Origin: a virus
Reading direction: 5' to 3' (one strand)
Virus record (IMG/VR): IMGVR_UViG_3300010885_012823
Location: 1-44,668 of that record
DNA length: 44,668 nucleotides
In this document: piece by piece, positions 1-7,152 of the stretch
Layout: the number at the start of each line of letters is the position of its first letter
Position numbering within the stretch: the first letter of the stretch is position 1
Notes under the pieces: generated by a model
The model's input: the letters and a program-made list of their open reading frames with translations, nothing else
The model's database searches: none
Told to the model about the DNA's origin: nothing
Made by a program: the position numbers and the translations under genes

Positions 1-1
1 G

Positions 2-220
2 AACTTCAAGTCTTATGATGAGTTGAAGAAGAAACTCAATGAGGTTTTATCTGGTGATTCTTTTGCTAGCAAGTCTGCTGCACAGATCGCTGAAGATGAA
101 GATCGTCCTGTAGCACAAGCACCTAAGATTGCTTCTAAACCAGCACCTAAGATGCCTGAAGTGAACGATGATGATGACGATGTTATGTCATACTTCGAGA
201 AGATTGCTAAAGAAGATTAA
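2..220 (+). CDS. 32: Single-stranded DNA-binding protein, C-terminal end (gp32-like, 5' partial)
   Basis: Only the last 72 or so codons are in the window; the frame is open back to base 2, so the gene starts outside it. The visible part has a lysine-rich helix (SYDELKKKLNEVL), a low-complexity Ala/Pro/Lys linker, and an acidic end with five consecutive Asp followed by VMSYFEKIAKED. A flexible acidic C-terminal tail is typical of phage gp32 and of bacterial SSB, where it recruits replication and recombination partners. The MSYF-AxED ending matches my memory of cyanophage-type gp32. Inference: this is the end of gp32, which coats single-stranded DNA during replication. It is followed at once by a terminator. 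The main doubt is that the OB-fold domain is not visible. Confidence 0.72.
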   Translation, partial: NFKSYDELKKKLNEVLSGDSFASKSAAQIAEDEDRPVAQAPKIASKPAPKMPEVNDDDDDVMSYFEKIAKED

Positions 221-238
221 TCTTTAGAGTAGTAAAAG

Positions 239-266
239 AAAGGGATCCTGTTGGATCCCTTTTTTG
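239..266 (+). terminator. Rho-independent terminator after gp32-like gene
   Basis: A perfect stem AGGGATCC / GGATCCCT with a TGTT loop is followed by TTTTTT. An extra AA/TT pairing extends the stem. It separates the plus-strand gp32-like gene from the convergent minus-strand tape-measure gene ending at 269. On the minus strand the hairpin is followed by TTTCTTTT, so it may stop transcription from both sides. Confidence 0.85.
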
Positions 267-268
267 TT

Positions 269-2113
269 TTAGATAAACTTAGTTCGTAGCCAAGTTGATA
301 CGGATGATTCTTGATTCCTAATTTGAGGTTTCATTACGTTGGTAGTTTTACTTTGAGTATTAACTGGAGCATTGACAATAGTAGTACTGCCACCGCCACC
401 ACTTGTTCTTGCTAATGCAGCATCTGCATTATTTTTAGAAGCATTGGTCACTGTATTGGCATCTTGTGGAGCCACTGTATCAAGCCTTCTTGGATCATTT
501 GCAGCAAATTGAGAAGATCCTTGTCCACCCTTAGCATCACTATTACCACCAGCTATTGGTTTAGCAGAGTCTCCTGCTTTTTGTTCAGTATCTGAACCTT
601 TAAATGGATACCATGGACCAATCTTTAATGGATCATCTTTAAATGGAATCTTAATTTCGACTCCAGGAATTTTAAAGTCTTTAAAGAATCCAATAACTTT
701 TGATGCCATATCGCTAAACATTTTAGTGACTGGAGCGAATGCATTAGCCAGTGGTTGTATAATATACAAATCAATGTTGTCAGCAATCTTTTGTGGAATA
801 CCACCAAGAGATTCATTTAACCATGTCCATGCTTTAGACATTGGATCAAACACCAATGCTTTTAAGTCCAGTTTATCAAATGCTTCTTGTAGTGTTCTGA
901 TTGGATGAAAGATCTTATCCATTAGAGAAGCAAACAAGTCAGAGAATGTGAATGAATCTAAGAATTTCTCTGCGTCATCGAAACCAATTGCACCTAAAAT
1001 CCAAGAGATACCATCTTTGATCAAATCAAAGAATGACATGAACACACCATTGATTAGTCCAGTGATACCACCTTGGATAGCACCCAATGGACCATCTTTC
1101 TCATATCCTTCAATAGCACCAGTAACAAAATCAAATATGCCCATAATAATTTGTATAGGCACAAATATTTTAGATACTAATTTCTTCACAACATCAAATA
1201 CAACTGATAATTTACTGAAGTACTGACCAATTCCACCAAAGAATTCTTTAATACCATTAATAATTTTCATCACAACACCATCACCACTTAATGCAGAGAA
1301 AGCCTCTTTGAATGGTGCAACAAATTTGCCAACAACATCACTAATGAATGTGCCGATACTTTTTAGTATCTGTCCGATTTTAGAATCTTCAAAGAAAGAG
1401 AAATACTTTTTAAACTTAGTTACAGATTCTTCAAAAAACCCAGCAACTGCACTACCGATTTTTGTAATTTTACTTTTAATAGTATCAATCACACCTTCAA
1501 CAAAGGATACTATATTTTTAAATTTCTGCTGCATTTTTGCGGAAAGATCATCTAATCCTAACCACTTACCAAGTTTTGATTCAGTAAAACTTTTAAATAT
1601 TTTTCCAATTCCTTCAACACCATCTTTTAAAAGTTTAGCGAAGAACTTCATAGTTTGAATTTGAGCACTAAACAAACCAGCGATCGTACCAAGTGCGCCA
1701 GCAAGGATTAGTCCCCATTTACTGATAGAGGCTAGCCAGTTACCGTCTTTCTTGTCTTTTTTCTTATCGTCTTTTTTGTCACCAGAGCTACGAGTGTTTT
1801 CTTCAATTTTACTTAATAATCCTGTTTGAAGATCTCGTGCTCTATTACCTTCAACTTCATTTTCTAAACCTTTGCCACCACCAGAGTCTGGCAAGCCAGC
1901 TGGTCCACTCATAATTGCTTTAGTATTGAACTGAACTGCAGTCACTAACTTTCTTATACCAGATGTTAAGTCTTGTAAAGAACTGATTAGTTCTCCTGCT
2001 AGGTTACCCATTCCACCACCTGCACCTGACCCACCACCTCCACCGTAGGATGATATTGGTCTGCTCCCTGATTGAGCCAGCTGGTTAGATTGTTTTTGAA
2101 GTACGAGTTCCAT
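269..2113 (-). CDS. Tail tape-measure-like protein (gp29 analogue)
   Basis: This is a 614-aa protein. Its N-terminus is Gln-rich and then Gly-rich (about residues 20-36). A Lys/Asp-rich linker follows (about 112-124), then a long run of alternating hydrophobic and amphipathic helices (about 130-420). This includes strongly hydrophobic segments near WGLILAGALGTIAGLF and IFVPIQIIMGIFDFVTGAI. The C-terminal quarter is low-complexity and polar. Tape-measure proteins look like this: long, helical, with hydrophobic segments used when DNA enters the cell. T4 gp29, the tail-length determinant, is 590 aa, a close match. The ATG comes directly after the stop codon of the gp51-like frame, which is the usual place for a tape-measure gene, downstream of the assembly chaperones. 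I see no sequence motif specific to gp29, so the call rests on architecture and context. Confidence 0.55.
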   Translation of the reverse strand: MELVLQKQSNQLAQSGSRPISSYGGGGGSGAGGGMGNLAGELISSLQDLTSGIRKLVTAVQFNTKAIMSGPAGLPDSGGGKGLENEVEGNRARDLQTGLLSKIEENTRSSGDKKDDKKKDKKDGNWLASISKWGLILAGALGTIAGLFSAQIQTMKFFAKLLKDGVEGIGKIFKSFTESKLGKWLGLDDLSAKMQQKFKNIVSFVEGVIDTIKSKITKIGSAVAGFFEESVTKFKKYFSFFEDSKIGQILKSIGTFISDVVGKFVAPFKEAFSALSGDGVVMKIINGIKEFFGGIGQYFSKLSVVFDVVKKLVSKIFVPIQIIMGIFDFVTGAIEGYEKDGPLGAIQGGITGLINGVFMSFFDLIKDGISWILGAIGFDDAEKFLDSFTFSDLFASLMDKIFHPIRTLQEAFDKLDLKALVFDPMSKAWTWLNESLGGIPQKIADNIDLYIIQPLANAFAPVTKMFSDMASKVIGFFKDFKIPGVEIKIPFKDDPLKIGPWYPFKGSDTEQKAGDSAKPIAGGNSDAKGGQGSSQFAANDPRRLDTVAPQDANTVTNASKNNADAALARTSGGGGSTTIVNAPVNTQSKTTNVMKPQIRNQESSVSTWLRTKFI

Positions 2114-2251
2114 TTATCTGCTCTCTAATCTTTTCTTTTCTTCTTCTAAGTATTCTTTTAACATGAAGACATAGACTTCTCGTTCAAATGGTAACATATT
2201 ATCAATATCAGTTAATGCATACTTGTGATATTGCATTAAAGCAAAATTCAT
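2114..2251 (-). CDS. 51: gp51-like baseplate hub assembly protein; likely a -1 frameshift extension of gp26
   Basis: This small frame encodes 45 aa from its first ATG (MNFALMQYHKY...). It contains LPFEREVYVFML and a charged coiled-coil-like end (KEYLEEEKKRLESR). That pattern matches the short gp51 of cyanophage-type T4-like phages as I remember it. The frame stays open upstream of the ATG, back into a run of eight T residues that overlaps the gp26 stop codon. The 14 upstream codons (LINLCHDTLVDHYK) read as sensible helical protein. No Shine-Dalgarno sequence precedes the ATG. The best reading is that this frame is entered by a -1 frameshift from gp26, giving a fusion of about 298 aa. Its stop codon abuts the ATG of the tape-measure gene. 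Independent initiation at 2251 is the alternative. Confidence 0.6.
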   Translation of the reverse strand: MNFALMQYHKYALTDIDNMLPFEREVYVFMLKEYLEEEKKRLESR

Positions 2252-2289
2252 TTTATAATGATCAACTAAAGTGTCATGACAAAGGTTTA

Positions 2290-2299
2290 TTAAAAAAAA
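2290..2299 (-). promoter_or_regulatory. Candidate programmed -1 frameshift site
   Basis: On the minus strand gp26 ends AGT TTT TTT TAA. The eight-T run contains T TTT TTT, a perfect X XXY YYZ-type slippery heptamer, and also TTTTTTA, the heptamer used by HIV-1. A -1 slip replaces the TAA with TTA and continues in the gp51-like frame for 59 codons. The T run is seen directly; the frameshift is inferred. I have not identified a downstream stimulatory RNA structure. Confidence 0.5.
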
Positions 2300-3009
2300 C
2301 TTTCCATGCCCTCCAAGACAACTGTATGTGCCTTGTTACATACTGGACAATTATAATTAATAGTATGAGTCATCTTTGGCATCGTGTCAAAGAAACTTTG
2401 TATCTTAGCAAACTGCTCAGATGTTAAGTTATTAATAAAATCCATTAACTCTTTTTCTGTTTGTTCTGACGAATGATATAGTTGTTCATTATCATAGATG
2501 TAGTCGATAGAAGAAGCGATCAATTTAAACGTATCATCTGTAGAAACATTACCACTTTGTAGTTTTCTAATATCATCAATATTAGGATATTTCATAACTA
2601 CACCGACTTCGTCAAACAAAGAGATCTTAGAAGTATGTCCTTCTTTTTCTTGGACTTTAATCTCAGATAAATCTACTGTATGGCTAACTTTAGCCTTTGC
2701 GTTATCTTCTCCGTGATCTTCATCACAAGATAAAACAATATCAACAGTCTCACCAACTGACTTCGATCTTAGCTGTGTAAAGATATATTCAATATCAAAA
2801 ATCGCCAATTTACTAAAATCAATAGGTTCTGTAATACAAGATTTGATAACTTCTTTTAAAGTATCAATCATAATCTTTTGATCTGCGCTTTGTTGTGCAA
2901 TCAAAAGAGTTTTCTGATCCTTAACTAAAAATGGTCTGTACTTAACAGATTGTTTAGTTGAAGGAATCACCAAATTATAAATTGGTGTACTATTCATTGG
3001 TAAAGCCAT
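2290..3009 (-). CDS. 26: gp26-like baseplate hub / tail assembly chaperone
   Basis: The protein is 239 aa; T4 gp26 is 208. The N-terminus (SVKYRPFLVKDQKTLLIAQQ) and the layout match the T4 baseplate protein family. That family provides small hub-assembly proteins which do not all stay in the virion. The C-terminus carries CPVCNKAH (Cys221, Cys224, His228) and ends VVLEGMESFF. A Zn-finger-like ending of this kind is common in the environmental homologues. Translation starts at ATG 3009, with GGAG seven bases upstream inside the end of gp16. The stop codon lies in an eight-T slippery run that could shift ribosomes into the gp51-like frame. The gene sits between gp16 and the tape-measure gene in one minus-strand operon. 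Confidence 0.72.
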   Translation of the reverse strand: MALPMNSTPIYNLVIPSTKQSVKYRPFLVKDQKTLLIAQQSADQKIMIDTLKEVIKSCITEPIDFSKLAIFDIEYIFTQLRSKSVGETVDIVLSCDEDHGEDNAKAKVSHTVDLSEIKVQEKEGHTSKISLFDEVGVVMKYPNIDDIRKLQSGNVSTDDTFKLIASSIDYIYDNEQLYHSSEQTEKELMDFINNLTSEQFAKIQSFFDTMPKMTHTINYNCPVCNKAHTVVLEGMESFF

Positions 3010-3011
3010 AA

Positions 3012-3425
3012 TTATTCTCCTTTAGACATATTCTTAATTAACTTATTCAACTCAGCAGTGCTACCAGTAAAGATAACATTGTTATTCGTCACTTCTTTTC
3101 TAGATCCCTCTTTAGGTGTATCCAGTTTTTGCTTCTGTTGATGTAGATCTAGTAACTGTTGGTTTATATCAGCCAACTGTTTCATTAGATTTCCAACAAC
3201 CTCAAATGCTCTTGGATGCTCAGACTGCATAGCCACATCAAGCGACTTCTGTAGTGCTTCCTGTCCCTGTTGCAATAAAATACGAAGATTACCTCGAGTT
3301 ATATCGAAGTCATCTTGAATTTTATTATTCGATGGAGAGATAACCTCACCATCTTTTGTTATCACTTCAGTCTGCGCCATTGGTTGTATCCCAAACTCGG
3401 CAGATAATGTCTCATCAATCTTCAT
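3012..3425 (-). CDS. 16: Terminase small subunit (gp16-like)
   Basis: The protein is 137 aa from ATG 3425. It is acidic at the N-terminus and then helical: DDFDITRGNLRILLQQGQEALQ, then a segment with SEHPRAFEVVGNLMKQLADIN. This matches the central helical hairpin of short environmental gp16 proteins; T4 gp16 is 164 aa. The small terminase forms a ring that recognises viral DNA and regulates the large terminase, gp17, which is not in this window. A TTG two codons upstream is also in frame, but AAGGA at 3432-3436 is spaced correctly for the ATG. The placement is unusual, because T4 keeps genes 16 and 17 adjacent, whereas here gp16 lies between a tail-tube-like gene and gp26. Confidence 0.78.
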   Translation of the reverse strand: MKIDETLSAEFGIQPMAQTEVITKDGEVISPSNNKIQDDFDITRGNLRILLQQGQEALQKSLDVAMQSEHPRAFEVVGNLMKQLADINQQLLDLHQQKQKLDTPKEGSRKEVTNNNVIFTGSTAELNKLIKNMSKGE

Positions 3426-3431
3426 TCGCAA

Positions 3432-3436
3432 TCCTT
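3432..3436 (-). promoter_or_regulatory. Ribosome binding site deciding the gp16 start
   Basis: On the minus strand AAGGA lies six bases before the ATG at 3425. It favours that ATG over the in-frame TTG two codons upstream, which would leave almost no spacing. Confidence 0.6.
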
Positions 3437-3443
3437 AATGATG

Positions 3444-3451
3444 TATTTATT
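3444..3451 (-). promoter_or_regulatory. Possible T4-type late promoter for gp16-gp26-tape measure
   Basis: On the minus strand this reads AATAAATA, one base from the T4 late consensus TATAAATA. It lies about 19 bases upstream of the gp16 ATG. It overlaps the last codon of the upstream gene, so in an AT-rich genome it could be chance. Confidence 0.3.
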
Positions 3452-4190
3452 AGAACTTCAATAATCCTGGAAGTTTTGTAACTCCATATGACATAACAGA
3501 ACCAGTTAAGAAATTGCCTGCCTGTGTTCCGATAGCTTTGTTTAATGTTTCTTGGAAGCCAGTAAAGTTTTTAGTGAACTTATCCATTAATGACATGGAA
3601 ACTTGTCCCTCACCAATAGGTGCTATAGGTGTAGCTGTCCAATATTTGTATTGCATATTAACTGTCAATTTCATCACATCTTTTGACGCATAATCTAATT
3701 GAATATTACCAATACCTTTAGGATAACATTCCCATAGAGTCATTTCATAGCGAGTTCTATCGTTAAGATCTTGAACATTAATAACCATATTTGAAATGTA
3801 GTTATTGTAGTAGTTATATGTTCGTGTCACTGGATTGGAAATAAGATTAATCCAGTCATCAAATAATGCTTTAACCTTCATGTCATTATCTACATAGAAT
3901 GACATTGAAATATTATCATAAAGTTTTTCATAAGGGGTTTCTCTGAATTCTCCAAATGTTCTATTTTGAACAGTTGAATAATTCGCACCTGGAAGTTGTA
4001 CTTGATCGCAAAACAATAATACTTTCTGTAGATCTGCTGGTAAAATTCCTGCAGGAGGACTGAACATAATAGCGTATCTATTAGTGCGAGCTAAACCACC
4101 ACTTTTAACTTGAGATATAAATTGATTAATTGGTTTTGAATCAGGTGGTTTCCCACTGGTTTGCGATAAAAATGGTAAATTAAGTGGCAT
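3450..4190 (-). CDS. 54: Tail-tube-fold baseplate protein (gp54-like tube initiator)
   Basis: The protein is 246 aa. After a disordered Pro/Ser N-terminus it has GGLARTNRYAIMFSPP near residues 31-46. A GG.AR.NRY.V start of this kind is typical of phage tail-tube-fold proteins (gp19, gp48 and gp54 families). The centre (FGEFRETPYEKLYDNISMSFYVD) and WECYPKGIGNIQLDYASKD follow the alternating-strand pattern of that fold. The gp48-like protein is encoded separately at 5279 on the plus strand, which leaves gp54, the initiator of tube polymerisation on the hub, as the best match. T4 gp54 is longer, at 320 aa. GGGG lies six bases before the ATG, inside the end of the previous gene. A second gp19-like tube protein is the alternative. 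Confidence 0.6.
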   Translation of the reverse strand: MPLNLPFLSQTSGKPPDSKPINQFISQVKSGGLARTNRYAIMFSPPAGILPADLQKVLLFCDQVQLPGANYSTVQNRTFGEFRETPYEKLYDNISMSFYVDNDMKVKALFDDWINLISNPVTRTYNYYNNYISNMVINVQDLNDRTRYEMTLWECYPKGIGNIQLDYASKDVMKLTVNMQYKYWTATPIAPIGEGQVSMSLMDKFTKNFTGFQETLNKAIGTQAGNFLTGSVMSYGVTKLPGLLKF

Positions 4191-4191
4191 G

Positions 4192-4791
4192 TTAACCCCT
4201 TCTTATTTTCTTGATCGAATCCGACCAAATTTCTTGTTTACTTGCTCCGACAAATCGTTCAACTGGAAGCAACATAGCAGTTGCCCAATCATCAGCTGAT
4301 ATTTGTCTAAATTGTGTTTTTACATGACCAGTTAAATATTGTTTAACGCATGGTTGTGCTGCAGCAAATCTAGCAACACCATCTATAATTTGCCATGAAT
4401 ACTTTAGTCTAGTTGTTTCATCCATACGATTATTAGATTTAAACACCAATAAAGCATCGAGTAGTTTAATCCTTAAATGGTACGGAAGATAATGCATATT
4501 CAACCCCATAAATCCATCTGGAGTTCTGCTAAATGGAAAGACCAAAGGAAACCTATCATAGTATGGAAGATCCTTTTTACCCTTTGGATCATAGCCATAC
4601 ATGTATAGTCGTCCAGGCATTATTCTAGTCACTAACTCATCAGGATTGCCATTTAATACTTTCGCTGGAGTGAGTTGTTGCTTAGTTAGCAGAGTAACTT
4701 GTTGGTCGAACCATCCCTTAGACTTTCTGACGCTGGTCGCCAAGTCGTATTTATTTCGTTCGAAAACATCGAGCATTGTTGTTTTAGCCAT
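4192..4791 (-). CDS. Conserved T4-like morphogenesis protein (possibly gp2-like), function unassigned
   Basis: The protein is 199 aa. Its best-ordered part is RLYMYGYDPKGKKDLPYYDR followed by FPLVFPFSRTPDGFMGLNMHYLP, roughly residues 60-105. A helical half with TTRLKYSW and DDWATAMLLPVERF follows. The pattern looks like a conserved protein of environmental T4-like phages, but I cannot name it with certainty. Neighbouring gp4 suggests a head-completion or DNA-end role, because genes 2 and 4 are close together in T4; that is inference only. There is no signal peptide or membrane segment. It sits between gp4 and the gp54-like gene, with only four bases between the gp4 stop codon and its ATG. Confidence 0.55.
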   Translation of the reverse strand: MAKTTMLDVFERNKYDLATSVRKSKGWFDQQVTLLTKQQLTPAKVLNGNPDELVTRIMPGRLYMYGYDPKGKKDLPYYDRFPLVFPFSRTPDGFMGLNMHYLPYHLRIKLLDALLVFKSNNRMDETTRLKYSWQIIDGVARFAAAQPCVKQYLTGHVKTQFRQISADDWATAMLLPVERFVGASKQEIWSDSIKKIRRG

Positions 4792-4795
4792 ACTC

Positions 4796-5227
4796 TTATT
4801 TAGGTGCTAGACCCAACTCGTGCTCGGTTATAATTTTGAATTCCCATCCCCTATCTTTTGAATATTCTGTCGCTGCATTCCATTTTGCTTGGTTTTTCAT
4901 AAAAGTTAGAGATTCAGTTAAATATCTCTGAGTTTGTTTTCCTGGATACACAGGTGGCTTACATTGAGATGCAGGTTTAACTTCTACTAGGTAAGTTTTA
5001 CCAACACTAGTCGTTATCTTAAAGTCTACAAAATAACGATGAATACGGTTATCCGTCGGACACTTATAGGGTATAACTGTCTCTTCTGAATTCCACTTTA
5101 ATATACTGGGATTTTTATCGCACCAAGAAGCAAATCTGGTTTCCCAGCTAGACCTCATGATAATATTTGAAGGATCACCTGTATATTTTTCAGGAAATAT
5201 TGGAACGAATCGTCTCTTATGGAACAT
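4796..5227 (-). CDS. 4: Head completion protein gp4 (gp50), nuclease-like fold
   Basis: The protein is 143 aa; T4 gp4 is about 150. It begins RRFVPIFPEKYTGDPSNIIM and continues RSSWETRFASWCDKNPSILKW, the conserved start of gp4 homologues. The next part, HRYFVDFKITTSVGKTYLVEVKP, contains an E-x(n)-D-x(n)-E-V-K arrangement like the TnsA/restriction-endonuclease fold. The D of FVDF and the EVK are candidate metal-binding residues. gp4 acts late in head filling, before tail joining. It is the first gene of the minus-strand block and diverges from gp48. No clear Shine-Dalgarno sequence precedes the ATG. Confidence 0.8.
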   Translation of the reverse strand: MFHKRRFVPIFPEKYTGDPSNIIMRSSWETRFASWCDKNPSILKWNSEETVIPYKCPTDNRIHRYFVDFKITTSVGKTYLVEVKPASQCKPPVYPGKQTQRYLTESLTFMKNQAKWNAATEYSKDRGWEFKIITEHELGLAPK

Positions 5228-5240
5228 AAATAAGTAATAG

Positions 5241-5248
5241 GATAAATA
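5241..5248 (+). promoter_or_regulatory. Candidate late promoter for gp48
   Basis: GATAAATA differs by one base from the T4 late consensus TATAAATA and ends 30 bases upstream of the gp48 ATG. It lies in the 51-base gap between the divergent gp4 and gp48 genes. A second similar site, CATAAATA, lies at 5225-5232. Confidence 0.45.
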
Positions 5249-5256
5249 ACCACCAT

Positions 5257-5265
5257 TTATTTAGG
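5257..5265 (-). promoter_or_regulatory. Possible minus-strand promoter element CCTAAATAA before gp4
   Basis: The minus-strand reading is CCTAAATAA, about 30 bases before the gp4 ATG. The same nine bases occur on both arms of the inverted repeat at 37644-37672 and before gp25. It may be this phage's variant of the late-promoter element. Confidence 0.3.
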
Positions 5266-5278
5266 TTAAGGGTAAAAA

Positions 5279-6394
5279 ATGTCAAAAATAACAGATGCAT
5301 ACAATTCAGTCGTATCATCAGTAAAAACTGGGATCAGCGAGTGGAGTGTCCAACCTAATATGCAGGGTGGATTCACTAGGAGTAGTAGTACTGAACGTAA
5401 ATCTGAGTACACCGTAAATAGTCATTCTTATCCTTCTGATCTTTTAGCTCAAGATGGTAGATATGGTTCTAACTATGTAATATTTTATATTAATGTAGCA
5501 GTCGATTCTAAACTAGCCAAGTCATTAACGGAAGCAGATTTTGTTGATGAAAAAACTCCGAGAGATCGTGGAGATCTTATTGCTCAGAATTTATCAAAGG
5601 GTAAATTATTCGCTGGTGCTGCAGCCTTAAATATTGGTGGTGCTGCTCTTGGACAATTTCTTGGTGTTGGTGGTGCTTCTGCTGCAGTTGCTGGATTAGC
5701 TACTGTTGGTGATGCAGCCACTGCAGACTTTGCTACTTCAGCTACACGTGCCCAAAGAAGATTGAAAACAGCTATTGCTTTACATGTACCAAACCAATTA
5801 AGTATCCGTTATGGTATGCAATGGTCTGAAGATGACACGGGTGCTCTTCAAATGGCTACTACTGCAGCAACTGAACTTGCAAATGCTGTAAAAAATAAAG
5901 ATGCTAAAAATCTGTCTGAGCCAGCAAAGGCTATTATCACTAACCTTTCTTTATCGAAAGGTCCAAATGCTGGAGCTATTTCTGCAGCAACTGGTATGGC
6001 AGCAAACCCTAAGAAAGAACAAGTATTTAAAGGTGTTGACTTTAGAACATTTAGTTTTGACTATCAATTCTTCCCACGTGATGAGAAGGAAGCGCAAAAC
6101 GTATTGAACATTATTCAAGAGTTCAAATACCATATGCATCCAGAATTTAAAGATAGTAATAATTTTATCTACATTTATCCTTCTGAGTTTGACATTATGT
6201 ATTATCAGAATGGCGAAGAAAACTTAAACATCCATCGTCACACATCTTGTGTATTGACTGAAATGAATATTAATTATACACCAAACGGATCATTCACTAC
6301 GTTTTCAAATGGTATGCCAACGCAAATTAATGTAACAATGTCATTTAGAGAACTTGCTCTTCTTACCAAAGATAAAATTAAGGATCATCTATAA
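5279..6394 (+). CDS. 48: Baseplate tail tube cap protein gp48
   Basis: The protein is 371 aa; T4 gp48 is 364. Its middle holds a long Ala/Gly-rich hydrophobic stretch (about residues 110-150). The C-terminal third has FKGVDFRTFSFDYQFFPRDE near residue 250, followed by a run of alternating beta strands ending TQINVTMSFRELALLTKDKI. That C-terminal part fits the tail-tube fold of gp48, which sits on the hub beneath gp54 and starts tube assembly. Its stop codon overlaps the ATG of gp53 (TAATG), so the two are translationally coupled. A late-promoter-like octamer precedes the gene. Confidence 0.8.
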   Translation: MSKITDAYNSVVSSVKTGISEWSVQPNMQGGFTRSSSTERKSEYTVNSHSYPSDLLAQDGRYGSNYVIFYINVAVDSKLAKSLTEADFVDEKTPRDRGDLIAQNLSKGKLFAGAAALNIGGAALGQFLGVGGASAAVAGLATVGDAATADFATSATRAQRRLKTAIALHVPNQLSIRYGMQWSEDDTGALQMATTAATELANAVKNKDAKNLSEPAKAIITNLSLSKGPNAGAISAATGMAANPKKEQVFKGVDFRTFSFDYQFFPRDEKEAQNVLNIIQEFKYHMHPEFKDSNNFIYIYPSEFDIMYYQNGEENLNIHRHTSCVLTEMNINYTPNGSFTTFSNGMPTQINVTMSFRELALLTKDKIKDHL

Positions 6395-7152
6395 TGTACT
6401 TTAAAGAATTTCCAAAATTTATCTACGACTTTAAATACGGTAAAGAAACTAGAACATCTATTGTAACTGACATTACTCGAAATGTTCGTTTCCGTAAAGA
6501 AGTATTAGATAACATTTCTCTTTATGATGAATATGACATTATGGAAGGTGAGACACCAGAAATTATTGCAGAAAAAGTTTATGGTAACTCTATGTATCAT
6601 TGGATTATTATGTTGGCTAATCAGCGTTATGATTATCTAACAGATTTCCCAATCACTGATCAAGGAGTTGAGAGAGCATCTGCTATAATGTATAATCCAC
6701 CATTCACCCCACCATCAACTGCATTTTCATATGTTGGTAGAGATGTATCAGTTAATTTACCATACGCACATGGTATTCAAGTTTCTCCAATAACTACAGT
6801 TACTGTTTCTGGAACATCTGCGACAACTAATGCACCAAATGGAACATTCACGATAACTGCGGTAACTCCAACACAAATTACATTTAGAGTAACTACAGCA
6901 CCGACTGGTACTATTAGTGGTACTAATATTAAGTTAATCACTTCTGGAAGAGAACGATATACTCACCACTGGGAAGTTCAACTGAGTGACTCTTCTAATG
7001 ATTGGCATATAGTTAATTCAGATTATGTTGGTGCAACTGCTGTTTCTAATTTAGAGTATGAGTTTAGACAAAACAATAAAAAGAGAAGAATTAAACTAAT
7101 TGCACCCGAAGTGGTTGCTGCTATTTTGAAACAATATAAAGAAGCGTTATAA
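6394..7152 (+). CDS. 53: Baseplate wedge protein gp53, with an inserted beta domain
   Basis: The protein is 252 aa, against 196 in T4. The N-terminal half shows EIIAEKVYGNSMYHWIIMLAN followed by YDYLTDFP (about residues 55-90). This is the LysM-like 'YGN...YHW.I...N' signature of gp53, which clamps neighbouring wedges together. A Thr/Ser/Val-rich segment (about residues 105-185: TVTVSGTSATTNAPNGTFTI and following) is absent from T4 and looks like an inserted beta-sandwich. The C-terminus (NNKKRRIKLIAPEVVAAILKQYKEAL) returns to the family pattern. The stop codon overlaps the start of the next gene by one base. Confidence 0.8.
   Translation: MYFKEFPKFIYDFKYGKETRTSIVTDITRNVRFRKEVLDNISLYDEYDIMEGETPEIIAEKVYGNSMYHWIIMLANQRYDYLTDFPITDQGVERASAIMYNPPFTPPSTAFSYVGRDVSVNLPYAHGIQVSPITTVTVSGTSATTNAPNGTFTITAVTPTQITFRVTTAPTGTISGTNIKLITSGRERYTHHWEVQLSDSSNDWHIVNSDYVGATAVSNLEYEFRQNNKKRRIKLIAPEVVAAILKQYKEAL

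Noticed and set aside
1308-1658. 116-aa plus-strand frame inside the tape-measure gene
   Set aside because: It is antisense to a long continuous coding frame and has no ribosome binding site or family pattern.
3426-3431. TTG start for gp16 two codons upstream of the ATG
   Set aside because: AAGGA at 3432-3436 would directly abut the TTG; its spacing suits the ATG at 3425.
4796-4804. CCTAAATAA on the minus strand as a promoter for the 199-aa gene
   Set aside because: It forms the last codons and stop of gp4 and lies only five bases from the next ATG, too close for a normal leader.
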